Shown in pieces: positions 15,699 through 23,762 of a DNA stretch of 64,000 nucleotides. The position numbers were made by a program, and so were the translations under genes. Each line of letters starts with the position of its first letter. The stretch's first letter is position 1. Location of the stretch: NCBI GenBank assembly GCA_965232015.1, contig OZ246946.1:620001-684000 (forward strand), in the 5' to 3' direction. The stretch is from JAJEAO01 sp963667635. Lineage in GTDB: Bacteria > Acidobacteriota > Vicinamibacteria > Marinacidobacterales > Marinacidobacteraceae. The notes beneath the pieces are model-generated. The model made no database searches and was not told the origin of the DNA. It saw nothing but the letters and a program-made list of their open reading frames with translations.

Positions 15699-17186
15699 TC
15701 AGCCGGGGGGTAGGGTGGAGAACAGCCGGTCGGTGTCCACGTCGCGCCGCAGTCTGCGGTACCGGGTGAAGAAGATGGACGACGCCACCCCCATCACCAG
15801 CAGCCACACCCAGGTGGAGTGGAAGTACCACGCCGGGACCTCGGAACTCAGGTCGCGGGCGATGTGGAGCACAAGGAACAAGCCGAGGAGACTCGCGCCG
15901 GCGGCGGCCACGAGGCGCTGAACCGCGGGCGGGAGGAGCGTCATCCTCTCGGCGAGCGCCGGATTGCGGCGGGGCAACCACAGCACCGAGAGGCACATCA
16001 GGCCGAAATTGACGAGCATCGAGGTCACGAGGATGTCGATGCCGAGGAAGAAATCTCCGGCGAGATGACTTCCCAGGATGCCCACGGTGGCCATCCCGCC
16101 GCTCGCGAGGATGGCGACCCACGGCGTGGAGAACCGCGGGTGGACGCTGGCGGCCGCGCGGGGGAAGACCCCGTCTTCGGCCCACGCGAACATGAGTCGG
16201 GAGACCGCGAGCAGCATCGCGGGGAGGTCGTTGATGAGGGCGACCGCGGCCGCGGCCACGATCGCCGCGGTACCGGCAGCCGGGAGCAGGACGCCGAGCA
16301 GCCCCGGGGCGGTCACGTCGCGGACCTGCGCCTCAGCGACGACGTACTGCCACGGCACGGCGTGGAAGACGGCCGCGGTGAACAGCATGTAGAAGCCGCC
16401 GACCGAGACGATGGCGATCCCGATGGCGAGAGGGATGTTGCGGCGGGGGTTCTTCGCCTCACCTCCGGCCTGCGCGATCGAGTCGAAGCCGATGAAGGTG
16501 GCGAAGAGCAGCACCGCGGCGGTGAGCAGGGGGACCAGGCCGAGGGGAGATTCCGGCGCGGCCGGGACCGGAGCGGCGCCGGAGGCGTCGAGCGCGGCGG
16601 CGAAATCGCTGTGGTCGAACGAGAAGCCGGCCACGATGACGACTCCGCCGAGCACGAACATGAGCGCCATCATCGGAAGCAGCGTGCGCTCGTAGAGCTT
16701 CAGTCCGCGCAGATTCACGAGGACGAACGTCCACAGGAACGCGAGCGAGATGCCGAGGCGAACCGGCCCGGTCTCGAGCAGCGCCCCGAGGCTGTCCATG
16801 CCGAGAGTCAGCACCATGTCGCGCAGGAACGGGACGATCAGATAGGAAACGACGCCGATCGCGATGGAGAGCCCGAACCACTGGGAGAAGCTGGCCGCGA
16901 ACCCCCAGAACGGGCTCAGCGCCCGGCTCGCGTACACGTAGCTGCCGCCGGCGCGAGGCATCGCGGCGCCGAGCGAGGCGTAGGCGAGCGCCGCCAGTAC
17001 CGCCGGGACGGCGGCGAGGGCGTAGGCGCCGAGCACATGGGGGCCGATTTCGGGGACGCTGCGGCTCAGCGTGAACGGCATCACGTTGATCGCGGCCCCG
17101 AGCATCGAGCAGATGCCGGTCGCGGCCAGCCCGGCGAGCCCGAGCGTCCGGGTGAGGCCGGGGCGGCTCTTGGGATCGGAGGTCAT
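15699..17186 (-). CDS. APC-superfamily amino acid permease
   Basis: This is a 495-aa polytopic membrane protein with about 12 hydrophobic helices. The first carries GLAATGICSMLGAAINVMPF, a TM1-like stretch with the unwound G-rich break typical of the APC fold. MPRAGGSYVYASRAL and GGEAKNPRRNIPLAI are conserved loops of amino acid permeases. It imports or exchanges an amino acid or related cation; specificity is unknown. It is the first gene of the minus-strand cluster that includes a reductase and the imine deaminase RidA, which hints at amino-acid catabolism. Confidence 0.9.
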   Translation of the reverse strand: MTSDPKSRPGLTRTLGLAGLAATGICSMLGAAINVMPFTLSRSVPEIGPHVLGAYALAAVPAVLAALAYASLGAAMPRAGGSYVYASRALSPFWGFAASFSQWFGLSIAIGVVSYLIVPFLRDMVLTLGMDSLGALLETGPVRLGISLAFLWTFVLVNLRGLKLYERTLLPMMALMFVLGGVVIVAGFSFDHSDFAAALDASGAAPVPAAPESPLGLVPLLTAAVLLFATFIGFDSIAQAGGEAKNPRRNIPLAIGIAIVSVGGFYMLFTAAVFHAVPWQYVVAEAQVRDVTAPGLLGVLLPAAGTAAIVAAAAVALINDLPAMLLAVSRLMFAWAEDGVFPRAAASVHPRFSTPWVAILASGGMATVGILGSHLAGDFFLGIDILVTSMLVNFGLMCLSVLWLPRRNPALAERMTLLPPAVQRLVAAAGASLLGLFLVLHIARDLSSEVPAWYFHSTWVWLLVMGVASSIFFTRYRRLRRDVDTDRLFSTLPPG

Positions 17187-17286
17187 GAGGTCAGGGCTGC
17201 GAGCGGACGATTATCCCCGCGCCGTGCGCGCCTCGGCGGAAGCGAGGCTGCTCGATCGTCCAGCCGGCGTACCATTCCTGATCGAA

Positions 17287-17306
17287 TATAGCGGATGCGC
17301 TATAAC
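17287..17306 (+). promoter_or_regulatory. Palindromic operator and -10 box of the HigBA module
   Basis: TATAGC (17287-17292) and GCTATA (17299-17304) form an inverted repeat; TATAAC (17301-17306) is a likely -10. Possible starts TTG 17310 and GTG 17313 follow within 7 nt, implying a leaderless transcript controlled by antitoxin binding. Confidence 0.55.
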
Positions 17307-17309
17307 TCG

Positions 17310-17637
17310 TTGGTGACTTGGATCGTCGAAACCGTCTCGGCTGCCGATGCCGAAATCGAGGGCCTGCCGGTGGCGCTACGCGCCCGGCTGCTTCGGCTGC
17401 TCGAGACGGTGGAGAAGGTCGGGTTGGAGGCTCTACGCGCACCGCATGTCCGGCATCTTCGAGGGAAGCTCTGGGAGCTTCGGGTGCGGGCTCACCGCGG
17501 CATCGCGAGAGGGATCTACGTGACAAATGGCGGGCCGGCGGGTCGTGGTGCTGCACGTCTTCGCGAAGGAGTCACGCAAGACGCCTCGACGTGCGCTCGC
17601 GACCGCCAGGGAACGAATGAGGCAGGTGACGACATGA
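17310..17637 (+). pseudogene. HigB/RelE-type toxin with a one-base frameshift
   Basis: The first 75 codons encode a RelE-fold toxin (TWIVETVSAADAEIEGLP, HVRHLRGKLWELRVRAHRGI, ARGIYVT). At 17535-17536 an extra C shifts the frame. The expected continuation RRVVVLHVFAKESRKTPRRA followed by LATARERMRQVTT is present in the +1 frame and ends with TGA at 17635-17637, overlapping the antitoxin ATG. In the shifted frame the toxin head reads straight through into the antitoxin, giving one 200-residue fusion. A sequencing error is the main alternative. Starts TTG 17310 or GTG 17313 are preferred over ATG 17295, which lies in the operator. Confidence 0.8.
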
Positions 17638-17918
17638 CGCAGCTCAAGGATCTGAAGGCGCGTTTGATGGAGGACCCCGAGTTCCGCGAGGAATACGCGC
17701 GCGCCGACGACGAGTACGCTCTCATTGAGGCGCTCGTCCGCGCCCGGGCGGCGGCGAAGCTGACCCAGGCCGAACTGGCCCGGCGGCTCGGGACGACCCA
17801 GTCGGCGGTCGCCCGTCTCGAAGGCGGCGGCGTCTCGCCATCGCTCGCGACCCTTCGCCGCTACGCCGAAGCAACCGGTACGCGGCTGACCGTGGGCCTG
17901 GCGCCGCTCGACGGCTGA
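17634..17918 (+). CDS. HigA/XRE-type antitoxin
   Basis: The 94-aa protein has an N-terminal helical arm (LKDLKARLMEDPEFREEYAR) and an XRE helix-turn-helix (LTQAELARRLGTTQSAVARL EGGGVSPSLATLRRYAEATG). It would bind the palindrome at 17287-17304 and neutralise the upstream RelE-type toxin. ATG 17634 overlaps the toxin stop. Because of the insertion upstream it is also in frame with the toxin's first 75 codons, so both free and fused forms are possible. Confidence 0.85.
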   Translation: MTQLKDLKARLMEDPEFREEYARADDEYALIEALVRARAAAKLTQAELARRLGTTQSAVARLEGGGVSPSLATLRRYAEATGTRLTVGLAPLDG

Positions 17919-18068
17919 GACGCGCTCGCCCTGTGACTCGCGATTCGGCAATGAGCTTCACGCCGTGGACGTTCGTCTCGCCGAGTGGCGGCACCCGGCA
18001 GATGTGCCCGCGCACGAGGCTGTGAATCGGATCGCTGTGGACTGCCGGATGTACCCGGATCGGTCGGC

Positions 18069-21000
18069 ATGCAGTTTGTGAAGAACGGTCCGGACATTCC
18101 GGAGCGCCTGTTGCAAGCCCATGAGGAAGGACAAGTCGTCTTCTTTTGCGGGGCCGGGATTTCCGGTCCCGCCAAACTCCCGACATTCTCACGCCTCGTG
18201 AGACAGCTCTACGACGCCATACCGATTGATCCTGATCCGGTAGAGCTTTCTGCCGTCAAGGCTGGCCAGTACGACAGAGCCCTGGGCCTGCTGGAAGCGA
18301 GGGTTCAAGGCGGGCGTCAGAGCGTACGGAGAAAACTGGCGCCTATCCTCACACCAAGTCCCAATGTTCGGAACGCCACGGCGACTCATGAAGCACTACT
18401 GACACTGGGGAGAGACCGACAGGGTAAGACGAGGCTCATCACAACCAACTTCGATCGGCTGTTCGAGACGGTGATCGCAAGAACACCACTGGAAGTCGAG
18501 CGCTTTGCCGCCCCGCTGCTTCCGGTGCCGAAGAAGCGTTGGGACGGGCTGGTCTATTTGCACGGGCTGCTGACGGAGAAGCCCTCCGAAAGTGACCTTG
18601 AGAAGCTCGTGGTCTCCAGCGGAGACTTCGGTCTCGCCTATCTTACCGAACGATGGGCAGCGCGCTTCGTGAGTGAGCTCCTTCGGAACTTCATTGTCTG
18701 CTTCGTTGGCTACGGAATCAATGACCCTGTGCTGAGATACATGATGGATGCGATCGCCGCGGATCGACTGCTTGGGGAATCGCCGCCGGAGATGTTCGCG
18801 TTCGGAGTCTTCCGCAAGGGAAGGGCAGGGGATGTGGAGAAGGAGTGGAGGTCCAAGAACGTCACGCCACTCCTCTACCGTGCGCACTGGCGCCATGCGT
18901 ATCTGCACAGAACGCTTTGGGCTTGGTCGGAGGCGTACCGTGATGGTGTTCTGGGCAAGGAGCGGATCGTTGTCGAGAGCGCGATGGCGCGCCCGGTGGC
19001 GAGCACAAAGCAGGATGATTTTGTCGGGCGAGTGATCTGGGCGTTGAGCGATCCCACCGGACTCCCTACCCGACGCTTCGCGGAACTCGATCCCGTTCCA
19101 TCGCTCGATTGGCTTGGGCCCCTTGGTGAGCTGCGCTTCGGACATACGGATCTGCAACGGTTCGGCATATCCGCCAGTGGCGCAGCCGACGAGAAACTCT
19201 CTTTCAGTCTGACGCACAGGCCCGCAACATATGGACTCGCTCCGTGGATGGCGCTCGTCGGCTCTGGCGCAGAGGCCACGGGCTGGGACGAGGTGATGTT
19301 CAGGATCGCGCAGTGGCTGACACGGCACCTCAACGATCCCAAGCTCTTGCTCTGGATTGCGGAGCGCGGCGGCGTATTGCACTGGAGATTCGCACGGCAA
19401 GTCGAAGCGAAGTTGGACGAACTTAGCGGGCTGGAGGAACGCAATGACCAGGTAACACTCCAGAGGATCCGAGCCAACGCCCCGAACGCGATCCCGGACG
19501 GCTGGATGCGCACGCTCTGGCAACTGGTCGTGAAGGGACAAGTAAGGAGACCGGCGGACGGAGTTGAGTCCTATCGCTGGCGCAAAGAGTTGCAACGCTA
19601 CGGACTGACGTTGGCGCTTCGTTTCGATCTTCGCGAGAAGCTGAGACCTCGCGTCGTCTTTGGCGAACGATTCGTCTGGCCCGCCAAGGCAGGAGGGGAG
19701 GGGACCGACGCGCCGGACCAGATGAAGAGATTGGTGACGGCGGAAGTGGTTCTGGCCACACGGGAAATACGTCATCAGCTCCAGGAGCTGGGTGGCAACG
19801 AACGGTGGGCTGACGCACTCCCCGGGTTGCTGGACGACTTCACTCGGCTGTTGCGAGACGCGCTAGACCTCAGGCGGGAGCTCGAACAAGTAGGTGGCAG
19901 AGGTGATCTGTCCCACCTGGACCAACCATCGATCAGCGAGCATGCGCAGAATCGAGGATATCGGGATTGGACGGCGTTGATCGAACTGGTCCGCGACGCC
20001 TGGCTCGCGACCCGGCAGCGTTCACCTGAAGATGCGCGACGCGCCGCTGAGACATGGTGGCGCATCCCTTACCCAGTCTTTCGACGCTTCGCATTCTTCG
20101 CTGCGACCCACGATGACATCATCCCGTGTCGTCAGGCTGTGGAGTGGCTGCTGTCGGACCAGGCCCGGTGGCTGTGGGCCACGGAAACGCGCCGGGAGGC
20201 GATGCGCCTGCTGGTCGGCCTCGCTCCCCGACTGGACGTGGCAGAGCTCGACGTGATCGAGGGGACCATTCTGGCTGGGCCACCGCGCACGCTGTACGGG
20301 GCCGGTATAGCGCCTGAAGTCTGGGCTCGTATCCAGGACCGGGAGATCTGGCTGCGACTGGCCAAGCTGGCCGAAAGCGGCGCGACACTGAGTGAAGAGG
20401 GTGCCGAGCGACGGGATGCGCTTTCGGCACGCCGTCGAGATCGACGGCTTGCGGATGACGAGCGCGACGAGTTTCCCGTTTGGATGGACTCGGGCAGCGA
20501 CGGTTTCGAATTCGTCGCAACGCCCCGTGAACCAGAGCAACTCATCGAATGGCTCAAGGTGAACGGTGACAACGAGCGGTGGCCGGATGACGACTGGTCG
20601 GAGCGGTGCCGCAAGGAATTTGGCGCGACTTCCGCCGCACTGGCTAAGCTGGCCACGCAAGCGATTTGGCCACGGCGATGCTGGAATAGAGCCTTGCTGG
20701 CGTGGAGAGAGAAAGAACTGAGTGAGCGGTCTTGGACGGAGATGGCTGCGGTCATCGCCGGTGCACCAGACGAGGCCCTACAAGCGCTCCGCCATGGCGT
20801 CAGTGGTTGGCTTCGTGCGCTGGGCAAGAGCTTCAATGGACAGAATCCGACATTTCTAGCGCTATGTGATCGCCTCCTCGACTTGAAGTACGAAGAAGAC
20901 GAGAGGGTTGACGATCTCGTGTTCCAGGCGATCAATCACCCGGTAGGTCACGCTACGGACGCGCTAATCGATTGGTGGTACCGGCGAGGACTCAGAGACG

Positions 21001-21854
21001 ACCAGGGATTGGATGAGGATGTGAGGTTCAGATTCTCGAAGATCTGCGATGCGCGGGTCGGCAAGTTACGCCATGGACGCGTTGTACTCGCGAAGCACGT
21101 TGTCGCGTTGTTTCGCGTAGACCCCGACTGGACGAGACGATTCCTGCTGCCGCTGTTCCGGTGGAACGATTCTGCGAATGAGGCGAGAGGCGTGTGGACC
21201 GGATTCCTGTTGTCACCACGGCTCTATTTTCCTCTGATGGAGGAACTCAAGTGCGCATTCCTCGACACCGCGAAGCACTACGACGAGCTCGGTCGGCAGC
21301 GTGACCGATACTCTTCAGTCCTGACGTTCACGGGACTCAATCTGCAGAGTGTCTTCACACGGAGTGAACTGAGGAAGGCGACGGCGGCTCTGCCGCAGGA
21401 AGGGCTGCACAATGCCGCGGCGACGCTTGTTCGGGCGCTCAAGGCAGCGGGAGGACAACGTGCCGAGTACTGGAAGAACCGAGTATTGCCGTACTTGAGG
21501 GACGTCTGGCCGAAGACACAAGACATTGCGTCCGCGTCGGTGGCGGAGAACTTCGCTCTCTTGTGCGTCGCAGTGGGCGAGAAGTTCCCAGCCGCACTTG
21601 AGGAGCTTGAATCGTGGCTGCAGCCTGTGGGGGATCCCGAACGGGTCCTCCAGGACCTCCATGAGATGAAGCTGCAGGAGCTGTTTCCGGAAGAGACGTT
21701 GAGGCTTCTGGACGGGATCTTCGGCACGGCTCCGCTGTGGCTATCAGAGAAGGTGAAGGAATGCCTGCAAGCGATACGCGCGAAGAGACCGAAGCTCGAC
21801 ACGGACTATCGATTCCGCAGGCTGGAGGAACTCGTGAAGCGTTGGGGCCCTTGA
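18069..21854 (+). CDS. Large SIR2-domain protein, candidate defence-associated sirtuin
   Basis: Bacterial SIR2 defence proteins deplete NAD+ on phage infection and abort growth. Residues 1-290 are a SIR2-like domain: GAGIS at 28-32, TTNFD at 125-129 and LHG at 164-166 match the NAD-binding and catalytic positions, with VCFVGYGINDPVLRYMMDAI later. The remaining 970 residues are soluble, largely helical and rich in Trp, Arg and Glu, with no domain I can name. The size and layout match DSR1-like sirtuins. ATG 18069 is used because the open frame upstream of it is not SIR2-like. Base composition is less GC-rich at third positions than in neighbouring housekeeping genes, consistent with transfer. 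No second subunit is adjacent. Confidence 0.85.
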   Translation: MQFVKNGPDIPERLLQAHEEGQVVFFCGAGISGPAKLPTFSRLVRQLYDAIPIDPDPVELSAVKAGQYDRALGLLEARVQGGRQSVRRKLAPILTPSPNVRNATATHEALLTLGRDRQGKTRLITTNFDRLFETVIARTPLEVERFAAPLLPVPKKRWDGLVYLHGLLTEKPSESDLEKLVVSSGDFGLAYLTERWAARFVSELLRNFIVCFVGYGINDPVLRYMMDAIAADRLLGESPPEMFAFGVFRKGRAGDVEKEWRSKNVTPLLYRAHWRHAYLHRTLWAWSEAYRDGVLGKERIVVESAMARPVASTKQDDFVGRVIWALSDPTGLPTRRFAELDPVPSLDWLGPLGELRFGHTDLQRFGISASGAADEKLSFSLTHRPATYGLAPWMALVGSGAEATGWDEVMFRIAQWLTRHLNDPKLLLWIAERGGVLHWRFARQVEAKLDELSGLEERNDQVTLQRIRANAPNAIPDGWMRTLWQLVVKGQVRRPADGVESYRWRKELQRYGLTLALRFDLREKLRPRVVFGERFVWPAKAGGEGTDAPDQMKRLVTAEVVLATREIRHQLQELGGNERWADALPGLLDDFTRLLRDALDLRRELEQVGGRGDLSHLDQPSISEHAQNRGYRDWTALIELVRDAWLATRQRSPEDARRAAETWWRIPYPVFRRFAFFAATHDDIIPCRQAVEWLLSDQARWLWATETRREAMRLLVGLAPRLDVAELDVIEGTILAGPPRTLYGAGIAPEVWARIQDREIWLRLAKLAESGATLSEEGAERRDALSARRRDRRLADDERDEFPVWMDSGSDGFEFVATPREPEQLIEWLKVNGDNERWPDDDWSERCRKEFGATSAALAKLATQAIWPRRCWNRALLAWREKELSERSWTEMAAVIAGAPDEALQALRHGVSGWLRALGKSFNGQNPTFLALCDRLLDLKYEEDERVDDLVFQAINHPVGHATDALIDWWYRRGLRDDQGLDEDVRFRFSKICDARVGKLRHGRVVLAKHVVALFRVDPDWTRRFLLPLFRWNDSANEARGVWTGFLLSPRLYFPLMEELKCAFLDTAKHYDELGRQRDRYSSVLTFTGLNLQSVFTRSELRKATAALPQEGLHNAAATLVRALKAAGGQRAEYWKNRVLPYLRDVWPKTQDIASASVAENFALLCVAVGEKFPAALEELESWLQPVGDPERVLQDLHEMKLQELFPEETLRLLDGIFGTAPLWLSEKVKECLQAIRAKRPKLDTDYRFRRLEELVKRWGP

Positions 21855-21970
21855 GACTCTCGTGAGGCCGGCCTGGGAAGTGGCGTGAGATGGAGTCGGG
21901 TGGTCGCGCGGTGTCAGGGACGGCCCTCACGGCGAGGGATTGCGGCGGTCCGTAGCGGCGGTCCGATCGG

Positions 21971-22282
21971 TCAACCGGTGGCCGCGGCCTTGGCGAGGCG
22001 GCGGCCGAGATGCTCCTCGACGGCGGCGCACGGCACGAACATCGGCTTGCTGTCCAGCTCGATGCGGATCGAGCAACCCCCGCCGCCGGATTCGGCGATC
22101 TCCCAGGTCCCGGCGAACTCGCCGAGCGGCGTCGGCAGTGAGAACTCGCCGAAGCCGGGTCCGCTCCCGGGGTTCACGTCGCCAGTGATCGCGCCGCCGA
22201 AGCGGGCGAAGTCGTCGCTGAGCGCGGGGAGGAGCCGGTCCGCTCCCACCGGAAGATGGAAGTCGAACTCGCAGGCGGCCAC
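21971..22282 (-). CDS. Hypothetical protein, possible SRPBCC/ligand-binding fold
   Basis: The 103-aa protein starts ACEFDFHLPVGADRLLPALSD and contains alternating polar/hydrophobic strands (CSIRIELDSKPMFVPCAA) and a C-terminal helix. The pattern resembles short lipid- or polyhydroxyalkanoate-associated alpha/beta proteins, but similarity is too weak to name a family. It is 18 bp downstream of the M20 peptidase on the same strand and may share its transcript. Function unknown. Confidence 0.55.
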   Translation of the reverse strand: MAACEFDFHLPVGADRLLPALSDDFARFGGAITGDVNPGSGPGFGEFSLPTPLGEFAGTWEIAESGGGGCSIRIELDSKPMFVPCAAVEEHLGRRLAKAAATG

Positions 22283-22300
22283 TCTAGGGAAACCGGGTGG

Positions 22301-23602
22301 CTACGGCGCCTGCGGCTCGAAGCCGGCCTCGGCGAGGACGAGCAGGAGCGCCTTCTGGATGCCGAGATGGCCGTCCCGGTTCGCCCACCACTCGTGAAGC
22401 GAGTGCGCGCCGAAGCCTTCGCCGCCGCTCCCGATCGTGGTGGCCGGGATGCCCAGCGAGATCGGCACGTTGGAGTCGGTGGAGCCCATGCTGAGCTCCG
22501 GCTCGGCGCCGACCGCCCGGGTGGCGGCGAGCGTCCGCTGGATGAGGGGGGTATCCACCGCGACCATCCCCGACGGACGGTTCCCGATCATCTCGATTTC
22601 CACGGTCAGCTCCTCACCGTCGCGGCGGAGCTCGTTCTGCTCGGCGAGCGCTTCCTGCATGGCGGTCTGGAAGATGGCGTCTATCTCGTCGAGACGCCCC
22701 GGCTCCATGGAGCGCATGTCCACCTCCATCCAGTTCTCGAACGGGATCGAGTTCACCGAAGTGCCGCCGCCGATCCGGCCGATGTTGTAGGTCGTCTTCG
22801 CCCCCCCGGTGACGTACTCCCCGGCGCGGTCGTCGAACAGCTTGATCGCCCTCGCCATCGCGTGAGCCGGATTGCCGAGCCCGAAGGCGCCCCACGAGTG
22901 CCCGCCGGGTCCGAGAAAGCGCACCCGGTAGCGGTGGGACCCGATGGCGTGGTTCAGAACCCGGGTGTTGCTCGTGCCGTCTATGGCGATGAAGGCGTGG
23001 ATCTCGGGGCCGCCGTCGCGGAACAGGTGCTTCACCCCGCGAAGATCGCCGAGCCCCTCCTCGCCGACCGACCCGACGAAGAGCACATCGTCCGCGGTCT
23101 CGAGGCCGTGGCGGTCGATCAGCTCCATGATCGTGAGCATGGTGACCAGGCCACGCGTGTCGTCGGCGATGCCGGGCGCCATCAGCTTGTCGCCCTCGCG
23201 CCGGACGGTGACGTCGGTGCCCTTGGGAAACACCGTGTCGAGGTGGGCCACCACCGCCACGGTGCGCTCGCCGCCCGAGCCCGAGCGACGCGCGATCACG
23301 TTGCCGATTGCGTCCAGCTCGGCCTCGTATCCGACGCCCCGGACCATGCCGAGGTAGTGAGCCGCCCGCTCCTCCTCCATGAACGGGGGCGCTTCGATCT
23401 CGGTGAGCTCGATCAGCCGCCGCTCGTTTTCCTCCTCCATGCCGAGGACATCCTCGAGCGCGGCAACCACCCGGGGGTCGTTCCGGATTGCATCCAATTC
23501 CGCCTGGAACTCGGGCAGGACCTCGAACTCCTGCGCCCCGACGACCGCCGGGATCAGGGCGCAGGCGAGGAGCAGGATTGGAAACACGCGGCGCTTCGAC
23601 AT
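22301..23602 (-). CDS. Secreted M20-family zinc metallopeptidase
   Basis: M20 enzymes are di-zinc aminoacylases or carboxypeptidases. Residues 1-24 form a signal peptide (VFPILLLACALIPAVVGAQ). Metal-site motifs are present: HLDTVF, the bridging Asp region GIADDTRG, and the general-base Glu in VGEEGLGDLRG. The dimerisation domain follows (HSWGAFGLGNPAHAMARAIK). The 433-aa length is normal and the signal suggests a periplasmic or extracellular peptide hydrolase. A TAGCAT box (23612-23617) lies 9 nt before the ATG. It is divergent from the VPS10-like gene. Confidence 0.88.
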   Translation of the reverse strand: MSKRRVFPILLLACALIPAVVGAQEFEVLPEFQAELDAIRNDPRVVAALEDVLGMEEENERRLIELTEIEAPPFMEEERAAHYLGMVRGVGYEAELDAIGNVIARRSGSGGERTVAVVAHLDTVFPKGTDVTVRREGDKLMAPGIADDTRGLVTMLTIMELIDRHGLETADDVLFVGSVGEEGLGDLRGVKHLFRDGGPEIHAFIAIDGTSNTRVLNHAIGSHRYRVRFLGPGGHSWGAFGLGNPAHAMARAIKLFDDRAGEYVTGGAKTTYNIGRIGGGTSVNSIPFENWMEVDMRSMEPGRLDEIDAIFQTAMQEALAEQNELRRDGEELTVEIEMIGNRPSGMVAVDTPLIQRTLAATRAVGAEPELSMGSTDSNVPISLGIPATTIGSGGEGFGAHSLHEWWANRDGHLGIQKALLLVLAEAGFEPQAP

Positions 23603-23611
23603 GGGCGCCGA

Positions 23612-23617
23612 ATGCTA
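23612..23617 (-). promoter_or_regulatory. -10 box TAGCAT of the M20 peptidase gene
   Basis: On the minus strand TAGCAT ends 9 nt before the ATG at 23602, one of the recurrent near-start -10 boxes in this window. Confidence 0.45.
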
Positions 23618-23659
23618 CCGGAGGGTCCGTTCCTTTCCGCGCCCGCCCCCCGCGGCGGT

Positions 23660-23684
23660 ATGGAGCGCCGGTCTCCAGACCGGC
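23660..23684 (+). repeat. REP-like palindrome, type GCCGGTCT/AGACCGGC
   Basis: The element contains GCCGGTCTCCAGACCGGC, an 8-bp inverted repeat around CC. It matches the copy in the RidA gene at 14579-14604. Confidence 0.75.
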
Positions 23685-23715
23685 ACTGCGATGGGAGGCA
23701 GCTTCGGGCCGGGTG

Positions 23716-23748
23716 AATTGCCGGACTGGAGTCCGGCGCGCCGGCGCC
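23716..23748 (+). repeat. REP-like palindrome, type GCCGGACT/AGTCCGGC
   Basis: The element contains TTGCCGGACTGGAGTCCGGC followed by GCGCCGGC repeats. Near-identical copies lie at 48496-48527 and 48544-48569. It sits 15 bp before the VPS10-like gene. Confidence 0.75.
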
Positions 23749-23762
23749 GGCAGAATAGGGCG

